The notes: generated by a model not told the origin, from the sequence alone. DNA of 64,000 bases from Solitalea koreensis (GCF_900182575.1 NZ_FXSZ01000007.1:94682-158681); one strand, 5' to 3'; positions 46,351 to 55,817 are shown, counted from the stretch's first letter. Program-made: numbers and translations.

Positions 46351-47580
46351 ATGGCTAGTGTTAAGTTTTATGTAGAAAAAAGGAAAGATAAAAATGGGAT
46401 ATTAATCGTTAAAAATGTCCCGATTTTATTAAGTTTTAGTTTTGATGGGTTAAGATTAAATGTATATACAGGTGAACGGATAGACACTGATAAATGGGAT
46501 GCAAATAAGCAAAAAGTAAAACGTTCAGTTAATAGTGCACTTCAAATCAACTCTTACTTAGAGTCTTTGTCAAACGAGGTTGAGAAAATATATAGGGATG
46601 CAAGAATAATAGGAGATATTCCAACTGTTAACTATATAAAAAGTAAACTTTCTAAGAACCAAAAGTTAACTAACAAAACATTTTTTGAAGTGTTTGAAGA
46701 GTATATTGAAAGTCACAAGAATCAATGTACGCTAGGAACTATTAAAAAGTATAAAACAAACTTGGTTCATCTTAAAAAGTTTTCATTAAAGAAAAAATAT
46801 CCTCTTGAATTCGAAACTCTTGATGAAGGTTTTTTAAAAAAATATATAGAGTTTTTTATAACTGATCTACAGCATACCAATAATACGATTGCCAAAAATA
46901 TTCGAATTCTTAAAGGTTTTTTGAACTGGGCGATCGAACAGAATTACAGTAAAAATCAGGAGTTTAAGAAGTTTAAATACAAAGAAAATGATGGTGAAAT
47001 TATTGCCCTTGATTGGGATGAATTAATGCATCTATATGATTTAAAATTAGAATCAAAATCACTAGAACATGTTAGGGATGTGTTTTGTTTTGGTTGTTTC
47101 ACAGGTTTGAGATTTTCTGATATTTATAATTTAAGAAGAGAAAATATTGTTAATGATACTATTACTTTAACTACTATTAAAACAAAGGAATTAACTATGA
47201 TTCCCTTGAATGATTATTCAAGAGAAATATTGAATAGATATGTTGATTATCCAATGGAAAAATGCCTACCGGTTATAAGTAATCAAAAGATGAATGATTA
47301 TTTGAAAGAAGTAGGTAAAATTGCAGGAATAGATAAGCCTATTACAATTATTCGTTTTAGAGGAGCTCAGCGTTTGGAGAAAAAATGTAAAAAATATGAA
47401 GTGCTCACATCCCATGTAGCTAGGAAAACTTTCGTTACCAATGCCTATCGACAGGGAATACCCACGGAAATTATTATGTCTATTACTGGACATAAATCTC
47501 CAGAAATATTAGCGAGATACAATCATATTGCTGAGGAACAAAAAAGAGAAGCCATGAAAAAGGCATTCACTAAGTTTTAG
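46351..47580 (+). CDS. tyrosine site-specific recombinase (integrase)
   Basis: This is the integrase of the island, catalysing cutting and rejoining between attachment sites. The 409 residues have an arm-binding N-terminal domain (1-85), a SAM-like core-binding domain (about 108-205) and the catalytic domain, with Arg254 (TGLRFSD), His355 and Arg358 (SHVARKTF), His381 (TGHKS) and the nucleophile Tyr390 (LARYNHI). It is complete and probably active. It sits immediately inside the tRNA remnant and starts the module 46351-50884. Confidence 0.94.
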   Translation: MASVKFYVEKRKDKNGILIVKNVPILLSFSFDGLRLNVYTGERIDTDKWDANKQKVKRSVNSALQINSYLESLSNEVEKIYRDARIIGDIPTVNYIKSKLSKNQKLTNKTFFEVFEEYIESHKNQCTLGTIKKYKTNLVHLKKFSLKKKYPLEFETLDEGFLKKYIEFFITDLQHTNNTIAKNIRILKGFLNWAIEQNYSKNQEFKKFKYKENDGEIIALDWDELMHLYDLKLESKSLEHVRDVFCFGCFTGLRFSDIYNLRRENIVNDTITLTTIKTKELTMIPLNDYSREILNRYVDYPMEKCLPVISNQKMNDYLKEVGKIAGIDKPITIIRFRGAQRLEKKCKKYEVLTSHVARKTFVTNAYRQGIPTEIIMSITGHKSPEILARYNHIAEEQKREAMKKAFTKF

Positions 47581-47593
47581 AATCTAAAAAACA

Positions 47594-48517
47594 ATGAACA
47601 CGAAAGAAACTTATAGATATACCTTTAAAGATTGGGAAGAACGTAGATTTAAATTTACACCTAATTCAGCTTTGGATTTAAGTAGAGAAGATTGGCTTAA
47701 AATCACGAAAGAACAAAAAAAAATATTTGAAGAATATGTGGAATGCGCAAAAAATGAGCTGATAGGATTATTTAGGAGTAAAATAAATAACTCTCAAGAC
47801 AAAGAGACATTGCTATTAAATGAATTAACATTACTACAGGAGATTTTTCATGGGGAAGAGGAAAAAACAAAATTCATTTATGATGTAGTTGGGGGGGTAT
47901 GGGGTCGCGATATATTTAATTCAATTAAAAAGATTTACTACCAGCAAATAGTTCAAGGGAATATTGAGTATAGCTCTATTGCGACTCCTAATGAGGATTT
48001 GAATTTTTCAATTAAGAGTGAATCGATCCAGCATGATTTAAATTTGCAGATCCTTGCATTCTCCTATTTTCGGTATTGGAAATTTTTAGAAAAAATTAAG
48101 GGAAGCGGCAATTTCGAATTACTACACCACTTTAATAAAAAAGAAGAGAAAAAATCCAATTTATTATGGTTGAAAAATGAAGAAGGATTGGAAAAGCTCC
48201 ATAAACTTTTAATTGAACATCGCTTTATTAATGAATTATCGCTTATGGATTTTAATCGCCATTTCAAAGGAGAGATTATTGAGAATAAGATCAATTGGTT
48301 AGAAACTAGGTACTGTTGCTTTTGGTTTTTTAATAAATTATCTGAAAAAGGGCTTATTGATTGTAGGTTTGAAAATAAATATGCACAAACGATTTCGCAA
48401 CATTTTATTTTTAAGGGAGTTGTCGTAAAAGCAGAAAGTTTATATAGTCTTATAAGTAAAGGTAAGTTGAAGGAATCTGTAGGAAAAAAAATGATGCTGA
48501 TAATCAGTAGTTTATAA
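47594..48517 (+). CDS. unknown protein of integrative elements with a repeated WL...L...I motif
   Basis: I do not recognise a named family. The 307-residue protein is soluble and largely helical. Its C-terminal half has two similar segments, LLWLKNEEGLEKLHKLLIEH followed by RFI, and INWLETRYCCFWFFNKLSEK followed by GLI, which look like a duplicated small winged-helix-like unit. A similar pattern (lysine-tryptophan-leucine then a helix and a GxI turn) is found in small regulatory proteins of Bacteroidota mobile elements. It starts 14 bp after the integrase and is probably co-transcribed with it, so a role in element control is plausible. Confidence 0.55.
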   Translation: MNTKETYRYTFKDWEERRFKFTPNSALDLSREDWLKITKEQKKIFEEYVECAKNELIGLFRSKINNSQDKETLLLNELTLLQEIFHGEEEKTKFIYDVVGGVWGRDIFNSIKKIYYQQIVQGNIEYSSIATPNEDLNFSIKSESIQHDLNLQILAFSYFRYWKFLEKIKGSGNFELLHHFNKKEEKKSNLLWLKNEEGLEKLHKLLIEHRFINELSLMDFNRHFKGEIIENKINWLETRYCCFWFFNKLSEKGLIDCRFENKYAQTISQHFIFKGVVVKAESLYSLISKGKLKESVGKKMMLIISSL

Positions 48518-48599
48518 ATTATTTAGTCAAGGATTGAACTACCCTTGCACAGACCTTGTCCCTTCTATAAACAGTTTTGCGTCATTAAATTAATGATTT

Positions 48600-48917
48600 A
48601 TGACGCAAGAAATTGTAATAATTACTAATGAAAAAATAGAGTATTTAATTCGGAACTCTATTAAGGATGTAATCTCTGAATACTATCCTAAACTCCTAAA
48701 CCTCACTTCTATTTCCCAAAAAGAAGAAACAAAAGATTTCTTAACCAGGAAACAAGCTGCAGAATTTCTTAATTGCTCCATGACTTCTTTGTATAACTAT
48801 CAAAAAGCAGGAGTCATTTCCTATTATCAGGTCGGAAGGAAAATTTTATTTCGAAAATCTCAATTATTAGATTCAATGGAAGTTCAAAATCTTAAACAAA
48901 AGAAAAACAGAAAATAA
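48600..48917 (+). CDS. helix-turn-helix excisionase-family DNA-binding protein
   Basis: This is a 105-residue DNA-binding protein of the MerR/excisionase type. Residues about 48-95 hold the helix-turn-helix and wing: DFLTRKQAAEFLNCSMTSLY then YQVGRKILFRKSQLLDSM. The N-terminal 45 residues are helical. Its stop codon overlaps the ATG of the primase-ATPase gene (TAATG), implying coupled translation. Between integrase and replication genes it likely acts as recombination directionality factor or as regulator of the replication gene. Confidence 0.85.
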   Translation: MTQEIVIITNEKIEYLIRNSIKDVISEYYPKLLNLTSISQKEETKDFLTRKQAAEFLNCSMTSLYNYQKAGVISYYQVGRKILFRKSQLLDSMEVQNLKQKKNRK

Positions 48918-50884
48918 TGGCAAATAGGCAACTTGTTCTTGAAAAAACATCTGGAGGAATAGCATTTTATAAAATGGTTATTCCTGAATTAAGGGTTAAA
49001 GGATCACAGTGTGAATTAACAAGAAATCCCTTCTACGATGATAGTAATCCAAGTTTAAGCATTTATTTAAAAAATGATGAATGGCGTTTTAATGATTTTG
49101 GAGATCCTGAATATAAAGGAAATGTAATTGACTTTGCATCCTATCATTACGGTTTGGATATTAAAAAGGATTATAAACAAATACTTAATAATATAATAGA
49201 AGATATGGAATCGCTTACCTTAAGTGATAAGCAAAAGTTTGCTAATGTTGAAAAGTCAGCAACCCTAGCTTCCCAAAAACACATCGAATTCACGCTTAAT
49301 GAACGAGATGCAAATTATTTTACAGACGAAGAATTAAAGTTCTGGAGTCAGTATGGTATAGATAAAACAGCTTTACAAAATGCAAAAGTTGTAGCAGTTG
49401 ATGGTTATACAGAAAGATCACCTGATGATTTTAGTAAAACTTATTCTAGAAAAGAAGAAATGTGGTTTGCCTTTAAAGGCCCAAAACATGCAAAATTATA
49501 TTGTCCGTACCCGAAAAAATTTTGGTATGTGGGAAGCAAATCACAGGACTTTACATGGGGATCTGGTATTGATTTTTTTGACCAAGAAGTTGAATTTATT
49601 TTGACTGCAGGTGAAAAAGATGCTTTAACATTGATTGCACATGGATTTAATGCCATTACACTCAACAGTGAAACAGCATTACCGAGTCGCAGATTAATTA
49701 AATCATTGTATGAGAGTAGAATTAAGGTGAGCGTATTATATGATATTGATGAAACAGGCTTAAAACAAAGCTTAAAGCTTGAGGAAGAATTTGGATTTAA
49801 AAGAATAGTCCTTCCAAAGTGGTTAATAGAAAAAGGAGGAAAGGATGTATCTGATTTCTTTCGTTTAGGTGGCACAAAGGATGAATTACTTTCTTTAATT
49901 AATTTTAGTGAAGTGAATACTCAACCTGAAGTTGAAAGAAAATCTGTTAGAACAGCCTCACAGCGACTGGCAGATGCAAGCGCTCTTTCAGAAATCAAAA
50001 AATTAGTTGACGTTTTTCTTCATACAGGAGAATTAGCAATTTTATTTGGTGATACAGGAGTTGGTAAAAGCATTTTGGGTATCGCTATAGCTGATGCAAT
50101 TAGTAAAGGTGTTAAATTTTTAGAGCTTGAAAATGAATGTGAACCGCAAAAGGTTCTTTACTATGATTTCGAATTATCTGACAAGCAATTTGAAAAAAGG
50201 TACTCGGACAATGAAGGAAAAGCTCATTCTTTTAATAGAAATTTATATACAGATAGTATTGATTTTGCAGAACTAAAATTTGATAGACAGAATAAGTTTG
50301 AAACTGTTTTAATTGACAAGATTAAAGAAGATATTAAATCAACAGGTGCAAGTGTAATATTTATTGATAATATCACCTTTATTAGCTCTCAATCTTCTCA
50401 GGATGCACAGGTTGCGATGGAATTAATGAAGATGCTGAAACAAATGAAACAAGAGTTGGATATTACTATTGTTGTAATGGCACATACACCTAAGAGAAGA
50501 TCGTCAGAGCATTTTTCAATTAATGATTTAGCTGGAAGTAAACACTTAAGCAATTTTGCCGACTCAGTATTTGCTATTGGTATGTCCCAGTCAGATAGAG
50601 GCTATAGATATATGAGGCAAGTCAAACCAAGTAGAAGCGGCGAATATAAATATGACCAGACTAATGTTGTTAAGTGTGAATTAACTAAAATAGACTCGTT
50701 TCTCACTTTCCGGTTTATTTCATACTGTAATGAAGCCACATTGCTAACATGTGCCGATCCTGATTACGAGGAAGAAATGAAAAAGAAAGCAATTGAGCTC
50801 CGAAATAAAGGAAAAACTTTCAGAGAAATGGAAAGGGAACTTAATATAAGTAAGTCAAAAATAGGCCGATGGCTAAAGAATTAA
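48917..50884 (+). CDS. Toprim primase-like/RecA-like ATPase fusion (RepA-type replication protein)
   Basis: This is probably the replication or helicase protein of the element. The N-terminal part (about 35-80) resembles a CHC2-like primase segment but without the zinc cysteines. A Toprim domain spans about 225-320 with Glu233 (TAGEKDAL) and the DxD at Asp276/Asp278 (YDIDETG). A RecA-like ATPase domain spans about 365-570, with Walker A GDTGVGKS (378-385) and Walker B ASVIFIDNITF. The C-terminal 35 residues form a helix-turn-helix tail (FREMERELNISKSKIGRWLK). Decayed copies of this tail occur at 52872-53093 and 61549-61644. The gene is intact and AT-rich. Confidence 0.87.
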   Translation: MANRQLVLEKTSGGIAFYKMVIPELRVKGSQCELTRNPFYDDSNPSLSIYLKNDEWRFNDFGDPEYKGNVIDFASYHYGLDIKKDYKQILNNIIEDMESLTLSDKQKFANVEKSATLASQKHIEFTLNERDANYFTDEELKFWSQYGIDKTALQNAKVVAVDGYTERSPDDFSKTYSRKEEMWFAFKGPKHAKLYCPYPKKFWYVGSKSQDFTWGSGIDFFDQEVEFILTAGEKDALTLIAHGFNAITLNSETALPSRRLIKSLYESRIKVSVLYDIDETGLKQSLKLEEEFGFKRIVLPKWLIEKGGKDVSDFFRLGGTKDELLSLINFSEVNTQPEVERKSVRTASQRLADASALSEIKKLVDVFLHTGELAILFGDTGVGKSILGIAIADAISKGVKFLELENECEPQKVLYYDFELSDKQFEKRYSDNEGKAHSFNRNLYTDSIDFAELKFDRQNKFETVLIDKIKEDIKSTGASVIFIDNITFISSQSSQDAQVAMELMKMLKQMKQELDITIVVMAHTPKRRSSEHFSINDLAGSKHLSNFADSVFAIGMSQSDRGYRYMRQVKPSRSGEYKYDQTNVVKCELTKIDSFLTFRFISYCNEATLLTCADPDYEEEMKKKAIELRNKGKTFREMERELNISKSKIGRWLKN

Positions 50885-50908
50885 TAATAATGTCCAAGTA
50901 CTAAAATT

Positions 50909-50955
50909 GTCCCATTTGTCCTTTTGTCCCGCCCAAAATTGGTGGGACGAAGGGA
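50909..50955 (+). repeat. GTCCC hairpin repeat, copy A
   Basis: This copy lies 25 bp after the stop of the primase-ATPase gene. It has spaced TGTCC units (TGTCCCATTTGTCC, TTTTGTCCC), a stem GTCCCGCC with GGTGGGAC, then GAAGGGA. The same sequence occurs at 52817-52863 (minus) and 61645-61693 (plus), and its right half also at 51050-51128 (minus). Confidence 0.75.
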
Positions 50956-51049
50956 TAAATTTTACTTCTTTTCTATTTTTTACTAAAGTATCTTGAAGAA
51001 TTAGTAAACCCCCTTAAATAAAGGAACAGATTATATCTTCATGATAAGC

Positions 51050-51128
51050 AGTAAAATATTTTAGTCTATAGTTGCTTGGGAATTTTAGTGACATATTTAG
51101 TATTTTAAATTACGTCCCTTCGTCCCTC
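51050..51128 (-). repeat. partial hairpin repeat with right flank, copy B
   Basis: Read on the minus strand it starts GAGGGACGAAGGGACG and continues TAATTTAAAATACTAAATAT for about 80 bp, closely matching 61682-61765. The left half of the hairpin is missing. The surrounding 50956-51339 stretch otherwise holds no gene I can support. Confidence 0.65.
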
Positions 51129-51339
51129 GCGCATAGCAGTGAAGATCCTTTACAAAATTCTTACAAACTGAAATGTTAAAAATGAATCATTTTTGATTAT
51201 TAGCTTCCCCAAAGTTGGGCCAATTAAAGGTAGAATTCTCCCCGCAGCGCAGCGAGGGATTTCCATGAAAAGGAATTAACTTTGAATTGGCAAATATGAA
51301 AAGAACAGATTTACAGAAACACAGATTGTTAAGTCAATC

Positions 51340-51570
51340 AAAGAATTTTTAGGATCTACCTTAAGAGAATCCCATAAAGAGTTGAACTTTCTTATCTTTT
51401 CGTTTGTCGTTTTTTTTGTTTCATCAATATAATTTATACAGGCATCCATAGTTTTAGATAAATTCCCTGTATATAAGTGCAGTGCCCAGTAATATTTCCA
51501 ATTAAAAAATAAGCTGCTTTTAGTTTTAAACTATCTTTCTTGCTCTTCGAATATACTCAATCACTTTAAC
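51340..51570 (-). pseudogene. decayed inverted fragment of the gene at 53783
   Basis: The minus strand from 51570 to 51340 follows the plus strand from about 53920 to 54155, including GAGCAAGAAAGATAG, AAACTAAAAGCAGCTTA and AACAAAAAAAACGACAA. A lost T near the left end and other changes break the frame. It represents the first part of the transglutaminase-like gene in reverse orientation. The AT-rich stretch 51571-51992 contains only a short conserved block near 51590-51610 that matches 53588-53612 in reverse. Confidence 0.65.
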
Positions 51571-51992
51571 TTCGAATAACTACAAATCTATTGGGCATTA
51601 CTGCCGTTTTATAGCACTGTAAGATGTTTTTAAAACATTAAACTGCAATTAATTAATTATCAGCTCTATTAACCATGCAATTAATAAAATATATTAACTA
51701 ATTATTACTATTAAACCACCTCTCCTTTTTATTTATTTATTTTTTTTTCATTTTCTCTTACACAAACTTCTAGCCTAGCCGTCTTATTCCTAAAACAGAA
51801 TAATAAGTTAAACTGGCGGCTAAAGAGCAAATGAAATTTGGAGCAAACTGCTTGTTTAAATCTTCAATTTAATAACATGTTGGAGTGTTCGTAAAAGTGG
51901 CGATGCAATAACCATTTAACAGTAAAGAAAAAATTTGCGAGAAGGGGATATTGATTTTACCTCTAATTATAAGAGAAACCAACAATTTTTAA

Positions 51993-52274
51993 ATGATTGA
52001 AATAATTTTCAGACTAGAACAATTAGATTATTTGATTAAAACTTCAAAAACAGGCTCTAGGAAAGTGTTAGCCCAAAAGTTAAAAGTAAGTGAACGGACC
52101 ATAAGTAGGTGGTTAGAATTTATGAGAGATAGGGGTGCTGAAATTGAATACGATCGAAAAATAAACAGCTTTTTATATAAGAAATCAGGCAATTTTGTAG
52201 TAAAAGCAGAATTTATTGAGAATATATCATTATGGATTCTGATATATTTTTACCTATCAGACAATATGTTTTGA
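51993..52274 (+). CDS. small helix-turn-helix DNA-binding protein
   Basis: This 93-residue protein has a helix-turn-helix at about 20-50 (GSRKVLAQKLKVSERTISRW) followed by a strand pair (AEIEYDRKINSFLYKKSGNF). The form is common in Bacteroidota as a small regulator near secreted-peptide or surface-protein genes. The usual C-terminus of such proteins ends soon after the strand pair; here about 25 hydrophobic residues follow (ISLWILIYFYLSDNMF), which suggests that the reading frame runs on into non-coding sequence. A decayed inverted copy lies at 53165-53428. Confidence 0.55.
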   Translation: MIEIIFRLEQLDYLIKTSKTGSRKVLAQKLKVSERTISRWLEFMRDRGAEIEYDRKINSFLYKKSGNFVVKAEFIENISLWILIYFYLSDNMF

Positions 52275-52666
52275 TTTAGCATCCTTAATTCTTGAAGGAT
52301 GCTGGATAGCTTAAAATATACAGGTGAATTAACACTAATGTATATAACAATAAATATCTAAATAACTTTATAAAAAATTTGGCAGTCTTCCTTTAGTCCT
52401 ATGATAGAAAATTGATATATTAATTACCTCAATGTACGGTACTATACGATTCTAAATGCAGGGCGCAATCTTTATCGAAGCTTTAATGTTAGTGCAATAT
52501 AAAAGTTCTATAGCAGTGTGGTGGCAATATAGTTTAATGATGCGGCTTTGCCTTGCCAATTAACTGTTTATAAAAAAATTAGACTGGTAAGTGAGTAGCA
52601 ATAATAACATCCTAAACCCAAGAAAAGCATTAAATAGGCCTTTTTAAAAGTTAAGCCTAATCGTAG

Positions 52667-52816
52667 CGAATAGAAAAGTTTAAATCGAATCTTATTCAAC
52701 TGATCGATCAGCTCAATGAAAAAGAATCTGAAGGGCTTAATAAAAACCTAGTTGCTGATTTTTTAAAGAATACCTACTACAGTCCTAATCTTTTTGTAAA
52801 TACTAAAGGGCGAAAC
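52667..52816 (+). pseudogene. 5' fragment of a type IIG restriction-modification enzyme-like gene
   Basis: The frame encodes KFKSNLIQLIDQLNEKESEG then LNKNLVADFLKNTYYSPNLF and VNTKGRN. This closely resembles the N-terminus of large Eco57I-type restriction/methyltransferase proteins of Bacteroidota. It is cut off exactly at 52816, where hairpin repeat C begins in reverse orientation. No methyltransferase domain remains, so it is non-functional. The stretch 52275-52666 shows nothing I can support. Confidence 0.5.
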
Positions 52817-52863
52817 ATCCCTTCGTCCCTCATCTTAGGGCGGGACAAAGGACAAATGGGACA
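52817..52863 (-). repeat. GTCCC hairpin repeat, copy C
   Basis: Read on the minus strand: TGTCCCATTTGTCC, TTTGTCCCGCCC, TAAGATGAGGGAC, GAAGGGAT. It directly follows the decayed primase-ATPase tail at 52872 and directly abuts the restriction-enzyme fragment on the other side. Confidence 0.75.
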
Positions 52864-52871
52864 TTAATTCT

Positions 52872-53093
52872 CTACTTCTTCAACCATCTACCAACTTTAG
52901 ATTTACTAAGCGCTAATCGCTTTCCGTTTACCTTGATACTAAGTTCTTTACTTTTCAAATCTAAAGCTTGTTGCTTTTGACTCGCGCCGACTTGGTTTAA
53001 ACTGCTTAATAAAATAGAATCGGCAAAATTGATCAAGGATTGTAAAAGGTTCAGAAATTTATAAAAGTAACCATTATCATTATTTGAATACAA
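52872..53093 (-). pseudogene. decayed 3' end of a second primase-ATPase gene
   Basis: The frame contains LINFADSILL, which matches LSNFADSVFAIG in the intact protein, and then jumps to a tail ending LALSKSKVGRWLKK, which matches LNISKSKIGRWLKN. The roughly 80 residues between these in the intact protein are missing. A one-base change after WLKK shortens the end relative to the copy at 61549. The copy points leftward and is followed by hairpin repeat C, as in the intact locus. Confidence 0.65.
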
Positions 53094-53164
53094 ACTGGAA
53101 ACTCCAAAAAACTATTTCCTACTCCTATATTCCTAAATAATATTACTAATTCTCCTGTAGTTTT

Positions 53165-53428
53165 AAGCTATCCAGCATCCTTCAAGAATTAAGGATACTA
53201 ATTCAGAAAGCGTTTGGTATGTATAAAAAAATTGTATCAGAATCAATAATCCTTTTATCTCAATAAATTGTGCTTTTACTACAAAAAATACCTGATTTCT
53301 TATAAAAACAGGTATTTTCCTTTCGTGCGTATTCAATTTCAGCACCCCTGTCCCTCATAAAATCTAACAACCTACTTCCGTTCACTTACTTTCAATTTTT
53401 TGGCTAATACTTTCCTTGAGCCTGTTTT
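53165..53428 (-). pseudogene. decayed inverted copy of the small helix-turn-helix gene
   Basis: The minus strand from 53428 to 53165 follows 52041-52312, from ACTTCAAAAACAGGCTC through GGGGTGCTGAAATTGAATACG to TTCTTGAAGGATGCTGG. Deletion of about ten bases in the recognition helix region and other frame changes inactivate it. Confidence 0.7.
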
Positions 53429-53551
53429 TGAAGTTCAGAAATATAAATGCAAAGTAATTAAAGTCATTGTTGTTTGGGAGAAGTGAGCCATTTAAATGCC
53501 TTTAAATAATATTTTCTTATTTATTTAAAAATAAATTAACCTCATGTTCAG

Positions 53552-53761
53552 TTGATTGTATTTTTTACTTTATGCCAATCATCACAGTGCTATAAAATGG
53601 CATTGATGCCCAATAGTTTTGGATTATCTTATCGGTTGCCAACTCACTATGTAAAAAGGTCTCCAAAAGAGGCTTTAGCACAAGCGCAAAAAGAAGGAAA
53701 GTATTTTTATAGTAGCTCAAAACGAAGATTGTTAAGTTATTACAGAAAGAATTTAATATAA
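53552..53761 (+). CDS. short open frame with thioredoxin-like tail, probably a remnant
   Basis: This 69-residue frame has two unlike parts. QCYKMALMPNSF near residues 13-24 has a counterpart in the inverted relic (51590-51610 reversed gives QCYKTAVMPNRF). The C-terminal SPKEALAQAQKEGKYFY looks like the first helix and strand of a thioredoxin-like lipoprotein, followed by unrelated basic residues instead of the CxxC site. It lies 21 bp before the gene at 53783. It is more likely a composite remnant than a working gene. The gap 53429-53551 holds nothing recognisable. Confidence 0.25.
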   Translation: MIVFFTLCQSSQCYKMALMPNSFGLSYRLPTHYVKRSPKEALAQAQKEGKYFYSSSKRRLLSYYRKNLI

Positions 53762-53782
53762 CTAAAAATTTAAAAAAAAATC

Positions 53783-55768
53783 GTGAAAAGATTATCTATT
53801 CTATTTATTCTTACTTCATTAACTATAGCTACCCATGGTCAAGATAAACCTCTAAGCAACAAACAAAAGTTTGATATTGCCTTAAAGTTTGCAGGTGACA
53901 ACGCAGTTGAACTCAATAAAGTGATTGAGTATTATTCCAAGAGCAAGAAAGATAGTTTAAAACTAAAAGCAGCTTATTTTTTAATTGGAAATATGACCGG
54001 GCATTTCTCTTATACTGGGAATAAATCTAAAGCTGTGGATGCCTATATAAATAATATTGCTGAAACAAAAAAAACGACAACCGAAAAGTTTAATTCTTCT
54101 TATCTAAGAAAGTTTGATAGAGTATGGGATTCACTTAAGGTTGATAGTAAAAATTATAAACCACTCACTAATAATGCATTTGATGCAAAAGTCATTACTG
54201 CCGAATTACTAATCGAAAACATTGATTATGCTTTTAAGGCTTGGGAACTACCTTGGTCAAAACACCTAAAATTTGATGAATTTTGTTTGTATGTTTTACC
54301 TTATCGGTTTTATAATGAGCCTTTAGAATCGTGGAGACCAATTTTTATGAAAAAATTCAGTTGGCTTAAAGATTCGATGGGCAAGAGCGATGACCCAATA
54401 AAAGCATGTGAAATGGTTAACAAAGAACTTAAAAAGATTTTTGTTTATAACGCAAACCTGCATGAATACCCTGCGGCATTGGGGCCAAACAATTTGTTAA
54501 AGGGAATGATGGGTAAATGTTTGGATCAAGCGGGGATAGCTAATTTCGCTATGCGGGCTATGGGAATTCCTGTGGTTTTAGAGCAAATTACTCACTGGGC
54601 AAATAGAAGTATGGGACATGACTTTGGCTCCGTTTTAGGTAAAGACGGAAAGTTCATAGCCTTTTCAGGGGCAGAGTATAATCCTTATAAATTTAAAATT
54701 AGCGATATAGCCCCTAAAATATATCGTAACTTATATTCGATACAAGATGAGGCTTATTTGGCTGATGATGTGAATTCAGGAGCATTGACCCCCAATTTAG
54801 AACGATTTATACTAGATGTAACTAATCAACATATAAAAGTAAGCGATATAAAAATTTCATTGGATCCTGGACAAATACCGGCAAACGCGGACGTGTATTT
54901 ATGTGTATTTGACAATCGTAACTGGCAACCTGTTTACAAAGGAATATTAAAAAATAATGAGGCAATATTTAAAGATATGGGATTGGGGGCAGTATATCTT
55001 CCTGTTATTTTTAACGAAAATGGAGTTCAACGGCCAATATCGGCGCCAATTCGATTAGATAATAAAAAAAATATACAAATCTTACAGGCAAGTAAAGAAA
55101 CAGAAGCCGTAATCTTAACACGAAAGTATCCACTGTCTTCTGCAAAAATGGGATGGATATATTTAATGGCTAACGGTGTTTTTGAGGGGGCAAATAGTTC
55201 TGATTTTTCAGACGCAGAAAAATTATATTCTATTCCGGAACCGGTTAACCCCAAGGTAAAACAAATTAAAACCAATAATTCGCATACTTTCCGTTACCTG
55301 CGATACTTGTTTCCTGAATATGGTTATGGTTCCTTGGCTGAAATTTCCTTTTACAACAAAATACAAGACAGCAAGCCCTTAATGGGCAAGCTCATTTCTT
55401 CAGCAGAAGTACAGCCTAGTGATTTAAAAATCGCTTTCGATGGAAACTTAAATAATTATATCTATACTCAAAATCTGGGTGATTACAACAACGAGTGGAT
55501 TGGATTAGATTTAGGAAAAAGTATTGAAATTACCGATGTTGGCTACATCCCAAGAAATGATGGGAATGCGATTAGGGCAAATATGAATTATGAGCTTTTT
55601 TATTGGAACGACAAGTGGATATCATTAGGCCCTGGACTTTTCAATGTGGATGAAGAATTGGAATATAAGGAAGTGCCAAAGGGTGCATTGTTCTTACTCA
55701 GAAATTTGACTGAGGGTAAAGAGGAACGAATTTTTACTTACGAAAACAATAACCAGGTTTGGTGGTAG
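53783..55768 (+). CDS. secreted transglutaminase-like protein with discoidin-like C-terminal domain
   Basis: This 661-residue exported protein starts at GTG; the signal peptide ends near IATHGQ. The central region (about 195-305) is a transglutaminase-like fold with likely nucleophile Cys246 in GMMGKCLDQAGIANFAMRAM and His279 in NRSMGHDFGSV. The third residue of the triad is uncertain; the expected Asp is not obvious and Glu298 may serve. The C-terminal 150 residues resemble a coagulation-factor 5/8 or discoidin carbohydrate-binding domain (RYLRYLFPEYGYGSLAEISF, EWIGLDLGKSIEITDVGYIP). It probably acts on peptides or glycoproteins at the cell surface, by protease or crosslinking chemistry. It is the first gene of the envelope cargo. 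Confidence 0.7.
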   Translation: MKRLSILFILTSLTIATHGQDKPLSNKQKFDIALKFAGDNAVELNKVIEYYSKSKKDSLKLKAAYFLIGNMTGHFSYTGNKSKAVDAYINNIAETKKTTTEKFNSSYLRKFDRVWDSLKVDSKNYKPLTNNAFDAKVITAELLIENIDYAFKAWELPWSKHLKFDEFCLYVLPYRFYNEPLESWRPIFMKKFSWLKDSMGKSDDPIKACEMVNKELKKIFVYNANLHEYPAALGPNNLLKGMMGKCLDQAGIANFAMRAMGIPVVLEQITHWANRSMGHDFGSVLGKDGKFIAFSGAEYNPYKFKISDIAPKIYRNLYSIQDEAYLADDVNSGALTPNLERFILDVTNQHIKVSDIKISLDPGQIPANADVYLCVFDNRNWQPVYKGILKNNEAIFKDMGLGAVYLPVIFNENGVQRPISAPIRLDNKKNIQILQASKETEAVILTRKYPLSSAKMGWIYLMANGVFEGANSSDFSDAEKLYSIPEPVNPKVKQIKTNNSHTFRYLRYLFPEYGYGSLAEISFYNKIQDSKPLMGKLISSAEVQPSDLKIAFDGNLNNYIYTQNLGDYNNEWIGLDLGKSIEITDVGYIPRNDGNAIRANMNYELFYWNDKWISLGPGLFNVDEELEYKEVPKGALFLLRNLTEGKEERIFTYENNNQVWW

Positions 55769-55817
55769 TCGAAAAGAGTAGCAAAAATTTAAAATTATAT
55801 TATAAACTAACAAAACA

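Noticed and set aside
50885..53782. Short bacteriocin-like peptides with a double-glycine leader near the small helix-turn-helix gene
   Set aside because: Small regulators of this kind can accompany such peptides, but scanning the gaps on both strands showed no short frame with a leader ending in GG.
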